DNA of 64,000 bases from Planoprotostelium fungivorum (lineage: Eukaryota > Evosea > Variosea > Cavosteliida > Cavosteliaceae), in the NCBI GenBank assembly GCA_003024175.1, contig MDYQ01000063.1, positions 51,498-115,497 of the forward strand, written 5' to 3'. Shown piece by piece: positions 10,319-23,000 of the stretch. The position numbers and the translations under genes were made by a program. The notes beneath the pieces were generated by a model that ran no database searches, had not been told where the DNA came from, and saw only the letters and a program-made list of their open reading frames with translations. Each line of letters opens with the position of its first letter. The stretch's first letter is position 1.

Positions 10319-13300
10319 TCATCGATCGGCTCTCTTGTTGCTTCTCTCCTTGGCTGCCTTTCTGATCTCGGCTTCCTTCTTCATCCTCTCGACCTCAGCT
10401 TGCTGGACCTCTTCCACTCTGTTGAAGGCTTCACCCCTGTCGTCCTTGTAGAGTCGATAGAATCGCATGGGCAGTACCCAATCATACCAGTCTGGAGGAA
10501 CTTGGAATCCATCAGATGGAAAGATGAAGAGGTGAAGCTCACCTTGTTTGTCTGTGCCATGATAGACCCACGAGCAGAGAGTGCTTGACTGTTTGAACAG
10601 GAGGAGAAGGATCGAACCGTCTTGAAGATCTTCGACTTCAGCAGAGAATGGATCTTGAGCTTCTGTTGGAATATGAACCACGAGCCTCCGTGTCTGTGGA
10701 AAGATCAGCGGAGGGGAAGGAAGAGTCTCTCACGTCGGTCTTCGGCTCGTTCTCAATAGCTACACTCAGCGATGGAACGTCCGTCTTGAATACAGCAGTT
10801 GGGTCGCTCTTCTTGAGAAAGTCTCTCAGCTTTAGTATGGTGTCGTTCAAGATCCGATTCCGTTGGAGACGTCTCTCTCTGTCGTTATCGTTCATGTTCT
10901 TCTCCTCAATTGCGGACATGGTTCTCGATTCGATTTTAGAATACTTGCCCATCTCGAGTGTTGATGATGTTGGTGTGTCTGTCTCTTCCTCTTCTTCCAA
11001 ATGCGAATTCGCCGAACCAATTTTCACTGAACGGTCGAAAATGGAAGACACTGGACTATTACGAAATTCGCCATCATTCTATCTCATCGTCTAAAGATGA
11101 CCTCTCAGACGTGTCATCCCATCAACACACGACGGCACATCCACCTTCATCGCGATGAGAGAAACACTTATGTCTTTATCGGGCTGAACGTCTTCACTTT
11201 GACGTCTAATTCTCTCTTGGCTTTTCGTATGGCCTTGAGCCAGTCTTTCTTCTCCTTGTCCCCTCCAGTGCTGATGGTCCAGTTCTTCATGCAGCGGGCG
11301 TAGTGCCCCCGTGAATTCACTTTCTTCTCTTCCAAGACGGGGAGACGCATGGCCACCATCTGGAAGCAATTTGTGATGGACAGGACGGGCTGCAGGCTCT
11401 TTTGGTCTGGTCTTGGAGTTGGGATGATGATGAAAAGATGATGGATGTCGTGATGTCGATGTGGGATGATGTTCTTCTCGATGATGTTGATGGTGTCCAC
11501 ACTGATGTTCGGGGATGATGATGTTCATGATGTTCATGTTCGTGATGTGGTTTCTGATGATAACGATGATCGGAATCGAATCCATGAAGAGAAGAAGGAA
11601 TGGCAGGTTGTAGAATCTCACCGTAAACCGTTTCCTCCAGATCTGGATTATCGAACACAAACAGATTCGACAGATCGAAAATGAATGCCGCCTTCTTCCT
11701 GGGTGTCTGATCGATCATCACCAACAGATCGTTGAACAAGTACGCGAAGAATTCTACGAAATTTCAGTACGAAGCATCACTGGATGTACGTAGAGTACGT
11801 ATGATATCTCTCGTGATATCTCTTCTTCACCTGTCGAGCCCTCCTCGGTGTGTCTTACAATTTTTCCTTCGCGAATAAATGTTCGATGTGCCTGAACGAA
11901 ATTGCTCTCCGGAACCTGTCACGTCGTCAGCCTCGTTGTAGATGAATAACTGTCTCATTGTAGATGGATAAACTTTTCGTTGTAGATGGGCAAATATTTT
12001 CTAGATAAACGTGGATTTCTCGTTGTATATCGATAAATAACCATCTTCGATATATGCGTAGATGTCTCGTTGTAGATGGATCATTCTTCTCACCTGACCG
12101 GTTGGTATGGGAGACACTGGAAAATTCGCCAGATTTTCCACGAAATCCGGCAGTAATTGTGTGGCCGTTGTAGATACCTGAAGCTCAGGCAGCATCGACG
12201 CGATCTCGATCACCTGTCGACGTCAGATTTTCGCGGAAAATTCCATCTACAATACCTTCTGTCTCGCTTCGGCCTCGATTTTCGATTGGTTGATGGAGCC
12301 GACCAAGCCGATGAACTCTTGACAAAAGTTCATGAGAGGGTTCGTGTTGCTGTCCTGTCTGGCTCTCTGCGTTGCTGTTGTTGACTATAAAATGTCAGAA
12401 AAATTCATTTCTATTTCGGTCTTTTTGTAGAAGACATGTAAATCTTCATTTTTTTGAAGAGAGGATGATTATGGAATGATGAACGTGAAGGATATGAGAT
12501 GGACTTGAAAATCGATCTACATCGTTGTAGAATGATCTCACCTTGGGTAACTGTAGTGCGGAGGTGATGGTGGGAGGAGTCAATTTGGCCAGCCTCTCGA
12601 ACAACATGCTGTACCTCGTGATCTTCTGAAAAGGCATGATCAACAGATCTTGAATGTCTAAATGACTCGGTGTATTCATCGCCGTTTCCTGTTCTATCTT
12701 TAGCCCCAGAAAATTCCCAGAATATTTTCAGAAGATTCTCGGAACGTTATGACTCACTCTACAGTAGTTGGCAAACTTTTCGTTGCTGCTCATACACTTG
12801 TGAACGGCCTGCATGGCCAAGTGCATGTTGTTGACGTAGTCTCCGTAGATCTTAAAGTGTGGTAGGAAACTAGAAAAGGTAGACACCACGATGGGAAGTA
12901 AGGTGCGGAACTCTTCGTCAGAGATGACGGCTTCTGTCCATGAAGTTCTGGCGTCTGAGATATCGATGGATCCTGGTGAAATTTCAGTGACCGTCTACAA
13001 CCTGCCGAGAAAAATGGCGGGAGATTTTGGCGGGAAAGGGACTTACCGAGGAGAGAAGAGGTGGGTAAGACGAGCACCAACTGCTGATGCAGATTGAAAA
13101 CGGACTGGAAATGTTTGAATACGAGATTGTGTGTCTCCCTTCCAATCATATCCGCCACGACATCCATGTACAACTACTCCCGTCAATCTACATCGTTGTA
13201 GATGGACCTCACATCCTTCAACGTGTTGAGATGCTGTACGTAAGACGCTTCCTTGTCCACGATCTCGGTCAGCACTTGCTTCGGCTCTCTCAACGCGGGG

Positions 13301-16300
13301 TCCACTTTTTTCCTGTCGGCCAGAGACTATCTCACGTCAATCTACAACCTGCCGTCTCAAATATTCGGTCCCACCGCCGTAGTCGGCTCGATCGTCAATG
13401 CCGTCTTCTTTGATAATTCGGCCCCCAGCGTCATCGCTTTGAACTCCTTCTCTAACCCCTTGAGTATACTGTGCTTGATCATGATACTTCTCCTCTGTTG
13501 ACTGGCGGCCGTCTTGTTGCTGCCGATCGCATTGTCCAATACTTCCTGTGGTGGGGTGAGTTCGCGGGTTCGATTCCCGTTCCCGGCGTTTTTTTCTCGC
13601 GGGTCACCTGGACGTGCTTGGGCTGGCGGTTGACCCACTCTTGGAATGATTCGTCGACGGAATTGTCGACATAGTCGGAGCTAGAGGATGAAGTCCCGCG
13701 GGAGCGCCTCAGATCGTTCTCGGTGAAACTACGGGTGGATCAATATTTCGTGCCGCCACAGTGTGGAGGGGTGACGTCACCTGGAACTACTGCTGTTGTC
13801 GGGTAGAGCTCTCAATTTCGTGTTGGCGCCTCTTTCTAGCATGAATGCGAGGAGGTCTAACATCAAGAAGTAAGAATCACCGTGTTCGAATTCAACCTCC
13901 TGTTGTCGTACGTCAACACGGTGCGATATGATCTCAAAAATCGTTTTGAATGGTCGATCTACAACGGTGTAGATGAAGAATAAAAGGAGGGTATCGTCAC
14001 CTCGGCAGGTATGGCGGGTGCAGTGTTCTTGTTGAACTTGATGACTCTCTTGTTACTCGATTTCTTTGTGTTTCCCAATCGAGAAATAATTCCAGAATAT
14101 TCAGATATCAACTCCTCCGTTGTAAACATGGCGAAGTGTAGAGGTGTGAAATTGACCCTATTTCCCGTCAGTACATCGAGTGATGACGTCACGATGATGG
14201 ATGATGACGTCATGATGATGGATGATGACGTCATGACAGACTCACTTTGTTGTGGCGTTGATGTTGGCTCCGTTCAATATCAGCCACTTTGAGATGTAGT
14301 AAGCTTTTCCTTTGCACGCGTAGTGGACTGATCGTGTGAGGTGGAAATTCCGATGAAAACTCACGTGGTGTCTCTCCCTGGCTGTTCCTGACGTCGATGA
14401 AGGAGCCGTGGGCTAAGAGAGCGGATAAGAGACGTACGGTACGTAAGTAAGTAGATAGAGAACTGTGTTCATCGGCCGCAGATGCGAGATCAGGTGCAGA
14501 CATCAACTGTAGAAAAGTCATCAGATATGATATCATAACGACGATCACGACGATACCATACAATTCTCGATCATCAATTTAATTTTTTCGAAATCGAAAA
14601 AAAATTGAAAAGTGAGAACCATCTCGAACGTGACCGATTCTGCATCGAAGACAATCGAAACAAATTTCCTCACTTTGAAGTCGAAGAATTGGCTGATGGG
14701 ACCAGAAGGAGAAGACAAGAGAGTCTTCTTCGGGGCTGGTGACGTCGGTGTGGGGTCTTTCGATTTTGCCAGCGATTGTAGAGTGAGAAAAACGCTCGAA
14801 TTCGCCTTCGTGAAGCAGTGAAGGGGCGTCAGTCCCTCGAAACTGCCCATTCTGGGATCGGCACCTGGCGGGAAATTTGAATTTCGAAGGATGGCGGGAA
14901 AACGTACCGAAATCGAGGAGTCTCTCGCAGAGGGGTTCGTCGTTGCTCATCGCGGCGAGTTGTAGTGGCGTCCAGCCTTGAGAATTGGACACGTTGGTCG
15001 GAAGCTCTGAACGGGAGGCAGGGGGGGTGGGCATGTTTTCCTGGAATATTCTTCAGATCTTCTATGAATTGTAGATCTCACCAGCAGCAGTCTCTCCATG
15101 GTGGCTGAGTCAGAGTGCAATATGGCTGAATCAATTCGATCAGAAGAAAATAGTATACACTACATCATTCTACATCGATTTCTACTATCGACTATGTTAT
15201 GATATAAAATATATGTTATTTCTATTACCATTCATATGATACGTAGAAGATATGAATTTCGTAACTCACAGTCGATGATATTCTGCATGACTTTAGGAGC
15301 AAAGTAATTATTCAGCGAGCTCTCCACCACTTCATGCTGCCACTTGACCGATTTCGCCTTCCACGATGGATTCGTCCTCAAGAAATTATTCTCTGAATTC
15401 GAATTCTCGGAAATGAAGATGTTGATGCGTGAATTCTTCGGTTCGGTCAGATCAAAGTCCATCACATCCGTGAGAAATGTTCGCAGGGACTCTGCATCGG
15501 AATCGGTGCTGTAGTTGGGGGGTTGTAGATTGAGGTAGACCAAGTGCTCGCACAGCTGGGGACGTCAGGCGGGATGACTTCATGAAGTTGTGTGGAGGTA
15601 GATGAATAGGATGACTTATTGTCTGAGAGGAAACACGATATATCGTAGTGTGATAGATGAAAGGAATATCTTATAGAAGTCATCGGATGATGATGATGGT
15701 GAAATGATGATGTACCTTTTGTGTGACGGTGGTGTAATTGAAGCGATCACCAAATTGTATCTCGACAGAACCCATGGGTCTGCCCTCACAATAACTCATC
15801 TTGGTGGGGATCTGAAGATTGTGTGAGAAGATGTCCATCGACGAACCATATCCCTCTTCGATCACGTCGATCGAAGGACAAGGTGATGATCGATCGTTTG
15901 AAACGGAATGTAACAGGAATGTGATTTCCGTATGATACAGACGGAACGGGATGATATTGTCGTGAGGAATTCGACTCACGTATAGACTCAAACTGGGGCT
16001 CCATCTGACAGCTACTTCTCCCAGCTGCGATGTTCTCAGATCGATGGGAATGCATTTTCATCGGATCACCTTTGAATACAAAAAAAGGTTTCCATTTTCT
16101 CTCCTGAGAGCGACCAACTGCAATGAAGTGGGTAGCTCAGACTTTGGCTCGATGAAGAAGGAAGATTGAAACTTTTGTGCACTGGTGAGAACTGATGACA
16201 GATCGAGTGCACCCGGAAGAGGAATACCGAAGATGATCCTCTCCAGCTCCAGCTTTTCCTTCAAGATGTTCGAAGACATCTGCAAAAAATGGTTGGTGAT

Positions 16301-16552
16301 CGGGTGAGCCGACATCGTTTTAACAGGCATATCAACCGTATCATCGATAATTCCAATCTCGTAACAAGCTCACCTCTATCGGCTCTCGATGATGTCCGTC
16401 GTGCGTGATATGAACTGTTCCGTTACCAGAAAAAAAACGTCAGAGACTTGTCTGTCTAAAGAGGCCGAATTCGAGCCTTTCACACACGAACTAAAGATGA
16501 TCTCTCCTTCGTTAAGCTCCACACTAGGCGATGGTGATGATGCAGTGAACTC
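10319..16552 (-). CDS. Ankyrin-repeat Dbl-family RhoGEF (DH-PH), large N-terminal extension
   Basis: The 5' end is not resolved; the first supported exon begins at 16552. A roughly 400-residue N-terminal region with no recognised domain (EGEIIFSSCVKG, LERIIFGIPLPGALDLSSV) runs through QNIIDSILHSDSATMERLLL into ankyrin repeats (GWTPLQLAAMSNDEPLCERL, GLTPLHC, HGSFIDVRNSQGETP, NFTPLHFAMF; 15040-13960). The DH domain follows (EIVDKEASYVQHLNTLKD at about 13210-13260; LDIQDLLIMPFQKITRYSML at about 12600-12660), then a PH domain (FNDLLVMIDQTP, WTISTGGDKEKKDWLKAI; 11740-11190) and a coiled-coil/beta tail ending at TGA 10319. DH-PH proteins exchange GDP for GTP on Rho/Rac GTPases at the plasma membrane. 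An intron joins the PH exon to the tail in phase. Its introns are rich in the TTGTAGA motif. Confidence 0.8.
11932..12080. repeat. Cluster of five degenerate TTGTAGAT units in one intron
   Basis: Inside a RhoGEF intron the segment repeats CTCGTTGTAGATGGATAAA-like units at about 11933, 11956, 11979, 12019 and 12067, with spacers of 22-48 nt that are also related (GATAAA). One unit is mutated to TTGTATAT. It looks like local tandem amplification of the dispersed motif. Confidence 0.8.
13553..13590 (+). other. tRNA 3'-half-like sequence inside a RhoGEF intron
   Basis: The plus strand reads GCGGGTTCGATTCCCGT, a canonical T-arm with B-box GGTTCGATTCC and a 5-bp stem, followed by CCCGGCG and seven T residues like a Pol III terminator. 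No matching 5' acceptor strand (CGCCGGG) or A box was found within 75 nt upstream, so it is not a complete tRNA gene. It sits antisense inside the roughly 60-nt intron between exons ending KHVQ and starting EVLDNAIG. Confidence 0.55.
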
Positions 16553-17033
16553 CTGAGCGGAGTTGATGTCAAAAAATACGTTGTAGATCAATCCAAGCTA
16601 TTTCTCAGGTTTTATCGAGGACCAGGAGAACAGAAACAGATCAGGCGACAAGCGATCAGCTGCAAGAGGTGAGGCGATCTTCCATCCATCTTCACGAAAG
16701 CATACAAGAGGATGACATAAACATTCAAACAAATAAGATAGGAAAAGCCGTCTGAACACCTGACGAAGCAAAACATAACTGACAGAATGATATCGATCGA
16801 ATAGAAGGAGTATGAATCAAACGACTCATCTATTCATAGGTACTCTCTTCAGCTACTCTTGTGCTCGAATAAATTGTATCATATCATAGACGTCTCGATC
16901 TCCTCCTTCCTCCTTTGCTCTATCACATCTCACCTGATTCACTGTGTGTCACCTACATGATTGTACAGGATGAGACCGTTCACATGAAAGAGTGATGTAC
17001 AGATCAGAGGTTTTGCAGTGAAACTATATATTA
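16553..17033. other. Intergenic/5' region of the RhoGEF gene
   Basis: This 481-bp stretch lies between the first supported RhoGEF exon and the stop of the receptor gene. A short minus-strand ATG frame (MDGRSPHLLQL, about 16693) could be a first exon, but no in-phase splice to the next exon was found. AT-rich segments near 16870 may hold the promoter. No other gene is supported. Confidence 0.45.
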
Positions 17034-20000
17034 TCAAACTTGAGCTGAGTTGTACTTTTGCATGGGTGAATAGACCAGACCGTTCAACGGATCCTCCGCA
17101 TCATCCTCCACTTCGGGGTCCTTCGCATCATCTTCCAATTCGGGATCTTTGAGAAGATCGGTTGTTTCATCTGCTGTAGGTGATAACATCCTCACGATCA
17201 GCGCGAAATTGGGTCGATCTTGGGGTAACTGCGACCAACAGACTGCATGATGTCAGCTGGATGGCGCACATCTTCTTAATCACTTCTCATCAGAGTTTGC
17301 AGTTGAGGATCTGTGTCTGGGATGTCTAATCGCTTGCCATCACGAACGACTGCCACGGCCACCTCCACTGGGTTGACTCCAGGGAAGGGATCAGATTCGG
17401 TGATGATCTCCCTGATGGACCAATGAGCTCGATGTTGGTGATCTTCACGATGGTAAAGATCTCACCAGATGACGACACCAAAAGACCAAACGTCTGATTT
17501 GGCGGAGTAGTGTCTTTCCTTCAACGCTAAAGAGGATGAGAGGGTGAAGATGATGATCATGCAACGCACCTTCTGGACTCATCCACTTGATCGGTCCTAT
17601 GTTCGTTGCCGTTCTGTTCGCTCTCGTCAGCTGATCATCATCGATGTCTTCGTCTGATGATCAGATGAGAGACTCACTGAGATCCTTCGTTTTCAGCGGC
17701 TTCTGTCACTCTGCTCATGCCAAAGTCAGACACCTTTGGCTCCAGATACTTGGTCAGAAGTATGTTACGAACAGCCAGCTGTCACATCTCGTCAGTCTCT
17801 ACCAACACAAGTGACGACTCACATCTCTGTGGACCACCTTCTCCTTGTGCAGATGGAGCATTCCGAGAGCTAAACGACGTCAGTGCTTCTCATGATGTCG
17901 ATCATGAGGTCGACAGTGGAGTTGATGTCATGGTCAGAGAAAGAGAAATTACCGATTCCATTGATCCACTTCATCTTCAAGCTGAGATCCGTTGGGTTCT
18001 TCCTGATGTAATCGTACATACTGCCTCCATCACAGAACTCGCTGTACTCATCGTCATCATCCATGATCAGATGACGTCATCCAAGACATCTTAACTCACG
18101 TGATCATAGTCAGTGGCTGAGGTGGGATGGTCATACCAATGAACATGACCAAGTTCTGTCTTCGTCAGTCACAGAAACGAGAGAAGAGAGAGGAGAAGAG
18201 AAGGAAGAGAAAAGAGACACACGGGATGAGGTCTCAGATTCTGCAGGATGGCAACTTCTTTCAGGAAGGACTCCACTTGCTCTCTCGTCACGTGTTCTGA
18301 TTTGATCTGCGCTCCATCACACCGTGGAGAAAAGTGGATGACAATACGATGAAACACACCTGCTTTACCGCAACAGAGAGCTCACGCCACGCGGCCTTGA
18401 AGACGATACCGAAGGCACCCGATCCAATTTCCTGCACACCTTCAGTCTCTCTCTCCTACCTCGATCGATCACCTTCATGTCTGTGATCTCGTGGTAATCG
18501 ATCTACAATGACGAATCAGACTCGTTCACAAACAGATATCTCACGATCGATTTCTTCGCAGCACCCAGGTCAACGTTCGTCAAGTCTATGGTCTGATACA
18601 TCACTTGTGTGATCATTCTACAACGTTTCAATAGACGAACGTCCATCCCTTCACCTCTTCCTGAAGGCGAGGGCCAGAATGACTCCCAACAAGATCAGGA
18701 AGACGACTCCACCGATGACTGCTCCCACGATGATCGGTACATTGTTCGTCTTCTGTGGGGCGGGCGTCACGGTGCCTGCTATGATGAACGGTTCGTTTCT
18801 CGTGGGATTTCTCACTGTCGGTTGGAATGGAATCCGTGTAGTTCAACACGACGATTCCACGGTCGGCGAGGGCCTGCAGGATGGAAGCTTGTCCCAGCAA
18901 CTGAACGATGCGTGGAGCTGATCCTTCTGTGGATCTATCGTGGAGACGTCAGATGACGAGTGTGTCACTTGTCATGTCTCACCCGGCAGGTGGTGGATCC
19001 ACGGATGCATCAACGATGACGCTTCCTGCAGTTGTGGAGAGAATGTGGAATCGAGACAGACTAGCGTTGACGACCTGTCAGAGTGTCAGTCGACGTTTGT
19101 GGCATTTACGTGATAGATGCGTACGATACGTAATATACGTATGGGTTCGTACGTCACAAACGATGGAGTTCAAAAAGAAATTTCGTGGAGTGATTCACCT
19201 CAGATACGGCATTCAAGTAGAGTGAAGAATTAAAAGTAGAGATGGAACCCTCGATTCTCATTCTGAACTCTCCCTTGGTGGTCGTATCGCTCACGATGCA
19301 CGTACCACCGCACTGCCTTCGACTCCATTCAGCTACCGGGCATTCGAACAAATTGTCACGCATGTCACACAGACTGACGTTGCTGAGAGGACTCAGCATG
19401 CTGACGTCTTGCAGTCGATTGTGAGATAGATCAAGAGACTGAATGGGTGAGTGGAGGTGTCGTAGGAGACATCATACCTGAAGGGAGGCCGGAAAATCAG
19501 GGACGGTGCCGGATAAATGGTTACCGCTGAGGTTCAAACTGACGAGTGAGGTCATGGTGATGACGCTGGAAGGTATGATTCCATCGATCTGATTTCCCGC
19601 CAGATTCAAAGTTTGAATCATCTTCATGGAGAGTGTGGGGAGACTACCGTTGAAATCGTTGTCCACGAGATTGAGATTCTTCACGGACGATAATTGTCCC
19701 AACCAAGTTACGGGGCCGTAAAACGAATTTCCGCTGAGATCTATCATCGAAGGATCCGACTGTACGTGTGCGATCAGTTTCCCGCCAAAATGTACAATCT
19801 CACCGCGATGCTAGGAATGGATCCAGTGAATGAATTATTTCCCAGCGAGATCTGTTGCAGAGATCTTATGTTCCAAAACCCTTGAGGCATATTACCGTAC
19901 ATGCGACAATCGGTCATGTCGATGGATTTAAGGTTTACGAGGTTGGCGATACCCTCATCCACCGTCGATCCGATGGGATTTCTCGACAGATCCAAGATCT

Positions 20001-23000
20001 ATCAATAGATTCAGCACGAACGAAATGCAGATCTACAACGATCTCACACTCACCGTGAGAGATCTCAGATTCGACAGTTGCGTCAGATTCGTCAACTGAT
20101 TGTTTCCCAAGGATAATTCCTTCACCGAATGAATCGACTGCACCAGACTGAACCTCTCACCTGCAGGTTGACCAGACTGTCCATGGAAGGTAAAGTGCCG
20201 GTGAACGAGTTGTTGAAGAGACGAAGTGTTTGGAGGGAAGAGAGGGCCGTGAGCGCCGCGGGAATCGAGCCGTACAATCGATTATTGGAAGCATCCAGAT
20301 ACTGATGACGTCACGATGACGTCACGTGACTTCGTTCACCTGTAGGAAGGTGCAGATGGAGAGTTGGGAGGACAGGTAAGAGGTGAAGTAGTTGTTGTTG
20401 AATTTGAGTGTGACAAGAGATTGACCTGCGACGTATAGATTGTACGTAGATCCGCTGAATCTGTTGTACGATACGTCTACGTACGATAATTGCGGCGAAT
20501 TATAAGAAGGAAAACTTCCCGTGAAAGAGTTGTTGCGTAGCACGAGCCTACGTACGTCAGTGATTGGTTTTAGGGTTTAATTCTGACCTGTACAATACGT
20601 TCATGCCGTTCAAGTTGGGTATCGATCCGGAGAATAGATTGCTCGACAGATCTAACAGCTGCATGTAAGGTAGATTCGTCAACCAGCTCCACTGCGATCC
20701 CGTGAACAAATTGTCGTTGACAATGAACGCTGCCAGGGCGTACGTGCTGTTGACCGTGGGAAAATCTCCGGAAAATTGATTGTGTTGTAGATCGAGCAAG
20801 AGTAGACCCCTCGAATCTGGAAATCGAGTGAAATTTCCGGTGAATTGGTTGTAGCCGAGAGACAAGACGGAGAGTGATGTCAGGTTGTAGATGGAAGGAG
20901 GTAGAGATCCGACAAAGTGATTGTTCGTTGCAACGAAGCCCCACATGCTCTTCAAGTTGAGGAAGATATCGGGGAGCTAAAAATGTCAAGGGTGGTCGTA
21001 CGTACAGTACGCACGGGACCGGATAATTGGTTGTTGGGAATTCGAAAGTTCTGGATGTTGATGAGGCTTCCCAGGGAGAGAGGAAGTGTTCCGTTGAACT
21101 GATTGTTATCCTGTGTAGAGTGAGTGACCATTCGAATACATCGCATGCATCGTAGAGGTAGGACTGATTGAATCTCACCAATACAAGATAGTTCAGTCGA
21201 GTTAGATTACCCAACCACTCTGGAATGCCGCCTGAGAGGAAGAATAAATGTCCTAAATCCGTCTACAACGCTGATCTCACCACTGAAGGAATTGTAAGAC
21301 AGTCCCAATTGTACCAACCCCAGGCAGTTGGATAGATCCGGGAAATTTCCAGACATACGGTTCTGACCCACGTCCAACACTTGCATGTAGATCGAAGTCA
21401 GGGCGGGAATCTGTGATGACGTCATCACACGTCATCACACGTCTCCCTCACCGTTCCAGTCATTCGATTGTTGTTCAAGATGAGTTGTTGTAGGAGAGGC
21501 ATGTTGGCCATACAGTCTGGTAGGCTCCCCGTCATGAGATTTAGATCGAATTGGAGGACGAATAGATAAGTTGCGCCACAGATGGAGGGGGGAAGGGGTC
21601 TGGTGGAGGTCAGGAGTGGCGGGTTGTAGATGGACTCACTGGTCGAGGATATTACTGGAAGCGTAGAGGTAACCTAGAGATGTGCAGTGAGTTAAAGGGG
21701 GTAGACTTCCTTGCAGCTGATTCTGTGCGATGTTGAGCACCTGAAGATGTTAGACACGCGTTTCCGTGATGCTTGCTGATATCAGTCGGCTCACCAGTAG
21801 TTTCGTCATATTGCTGACAAAGTCGGGAACGATTCCAGATAAGAGATTATTCTGGATGTTCAACTGTTCACACTGCACGAGTCGAGATAGACTGATGGGA
21901 ATCGAACCTGAGTGTGTCATTCGTGAACGCTTCGCGGATGATTTTACCGGTCATAAAATTATCGTTGAGGTACAGATTCCTCATGTAAGTCAGATTCCCC
22001 AGGAAATCAGGGAGATTTCCATCCAATCTACAACGATCAGTCTCAAGGTGTGACCGTGGACTCGATGATGTCACAGATGATATCTTCACCCGTTGTGGGA
22101 GAGATCCAGCGTGGTCAACTGGGTCAACTGGCTGATTGTAGATGGGATGTCACCAGTGACCTGCAGGTTGTACCGGATAGTCAGTGAGTCCAGATGGGTC
22201 ATCTTCCCAATGGATTCTGGAATATTTCCTGAAAAGTTGAGATGACTTGTGATGACATCATCACCACTCACCCACTAGATTATTACCGGTAAATTCTATC
22301 AGGAAGACTCTACCATCACGGTCGCAGGCAATATTATCGAAATGACAATATTGAGAGCTGTTGTAGATGGGCAGAGACCAACCGAAAGAAGAAGTCCAAC
22401 CGGAACCTGTCCGCGTCATTCACCTCTCCATGATTTTCCTGGAATTTTACCTCCCATTTTCACGTAAAAGTCAGACAGAGCATCACAGTCTGGACAGCCG
22501 GTGACCGGTGGTACAACGATGCTGATGACGTCACACATGGGCACATTCGTTTGAGACGGTGTCATGAACCCGTAATCGTACATGGACTGCAGACTCTTCG
22601 TCACGTCGGAGACATAACTCCAACCGGAGTAGGACCAGCCTCCCTTAGCCAAGGAGATAGCCTGATGACGTCAGATGACGTCATCATTCGTCACGCTCAC
22701 TTGCAACTGAGCGGCGAGCATGTCTCCCGTTCGATCGAAGGATACGGCGTTGCAAGTGTACCATGGGTCCACAAAGAGGGATTTAGGGTTTACCGAATTG
22801 TAGTTGGTGATGAATTGAGAAATGCTCGAGGAAAATTGTTGGATCTTTTGGTCGTCCGTAAATCCCGTTGTAGTCTGACAGATATCAGAACGTAATTACA
22901 CTTTCGCGAAAGTGTAATTACGTACGATGCAGGCCGGCTGATGGTATTTCAACCACAAGTTGGTGAATGTGGGAGTCAAATTGATCCAATCTGCACTCGT

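Noticed and set aside
10205-11158. Plus-strand frames around 10.2-11.1 kb
   Set aside because: They are complements of the RhoGEF C-terminal exons, which have coherent splicing and coiled-coil character on the minus strand.
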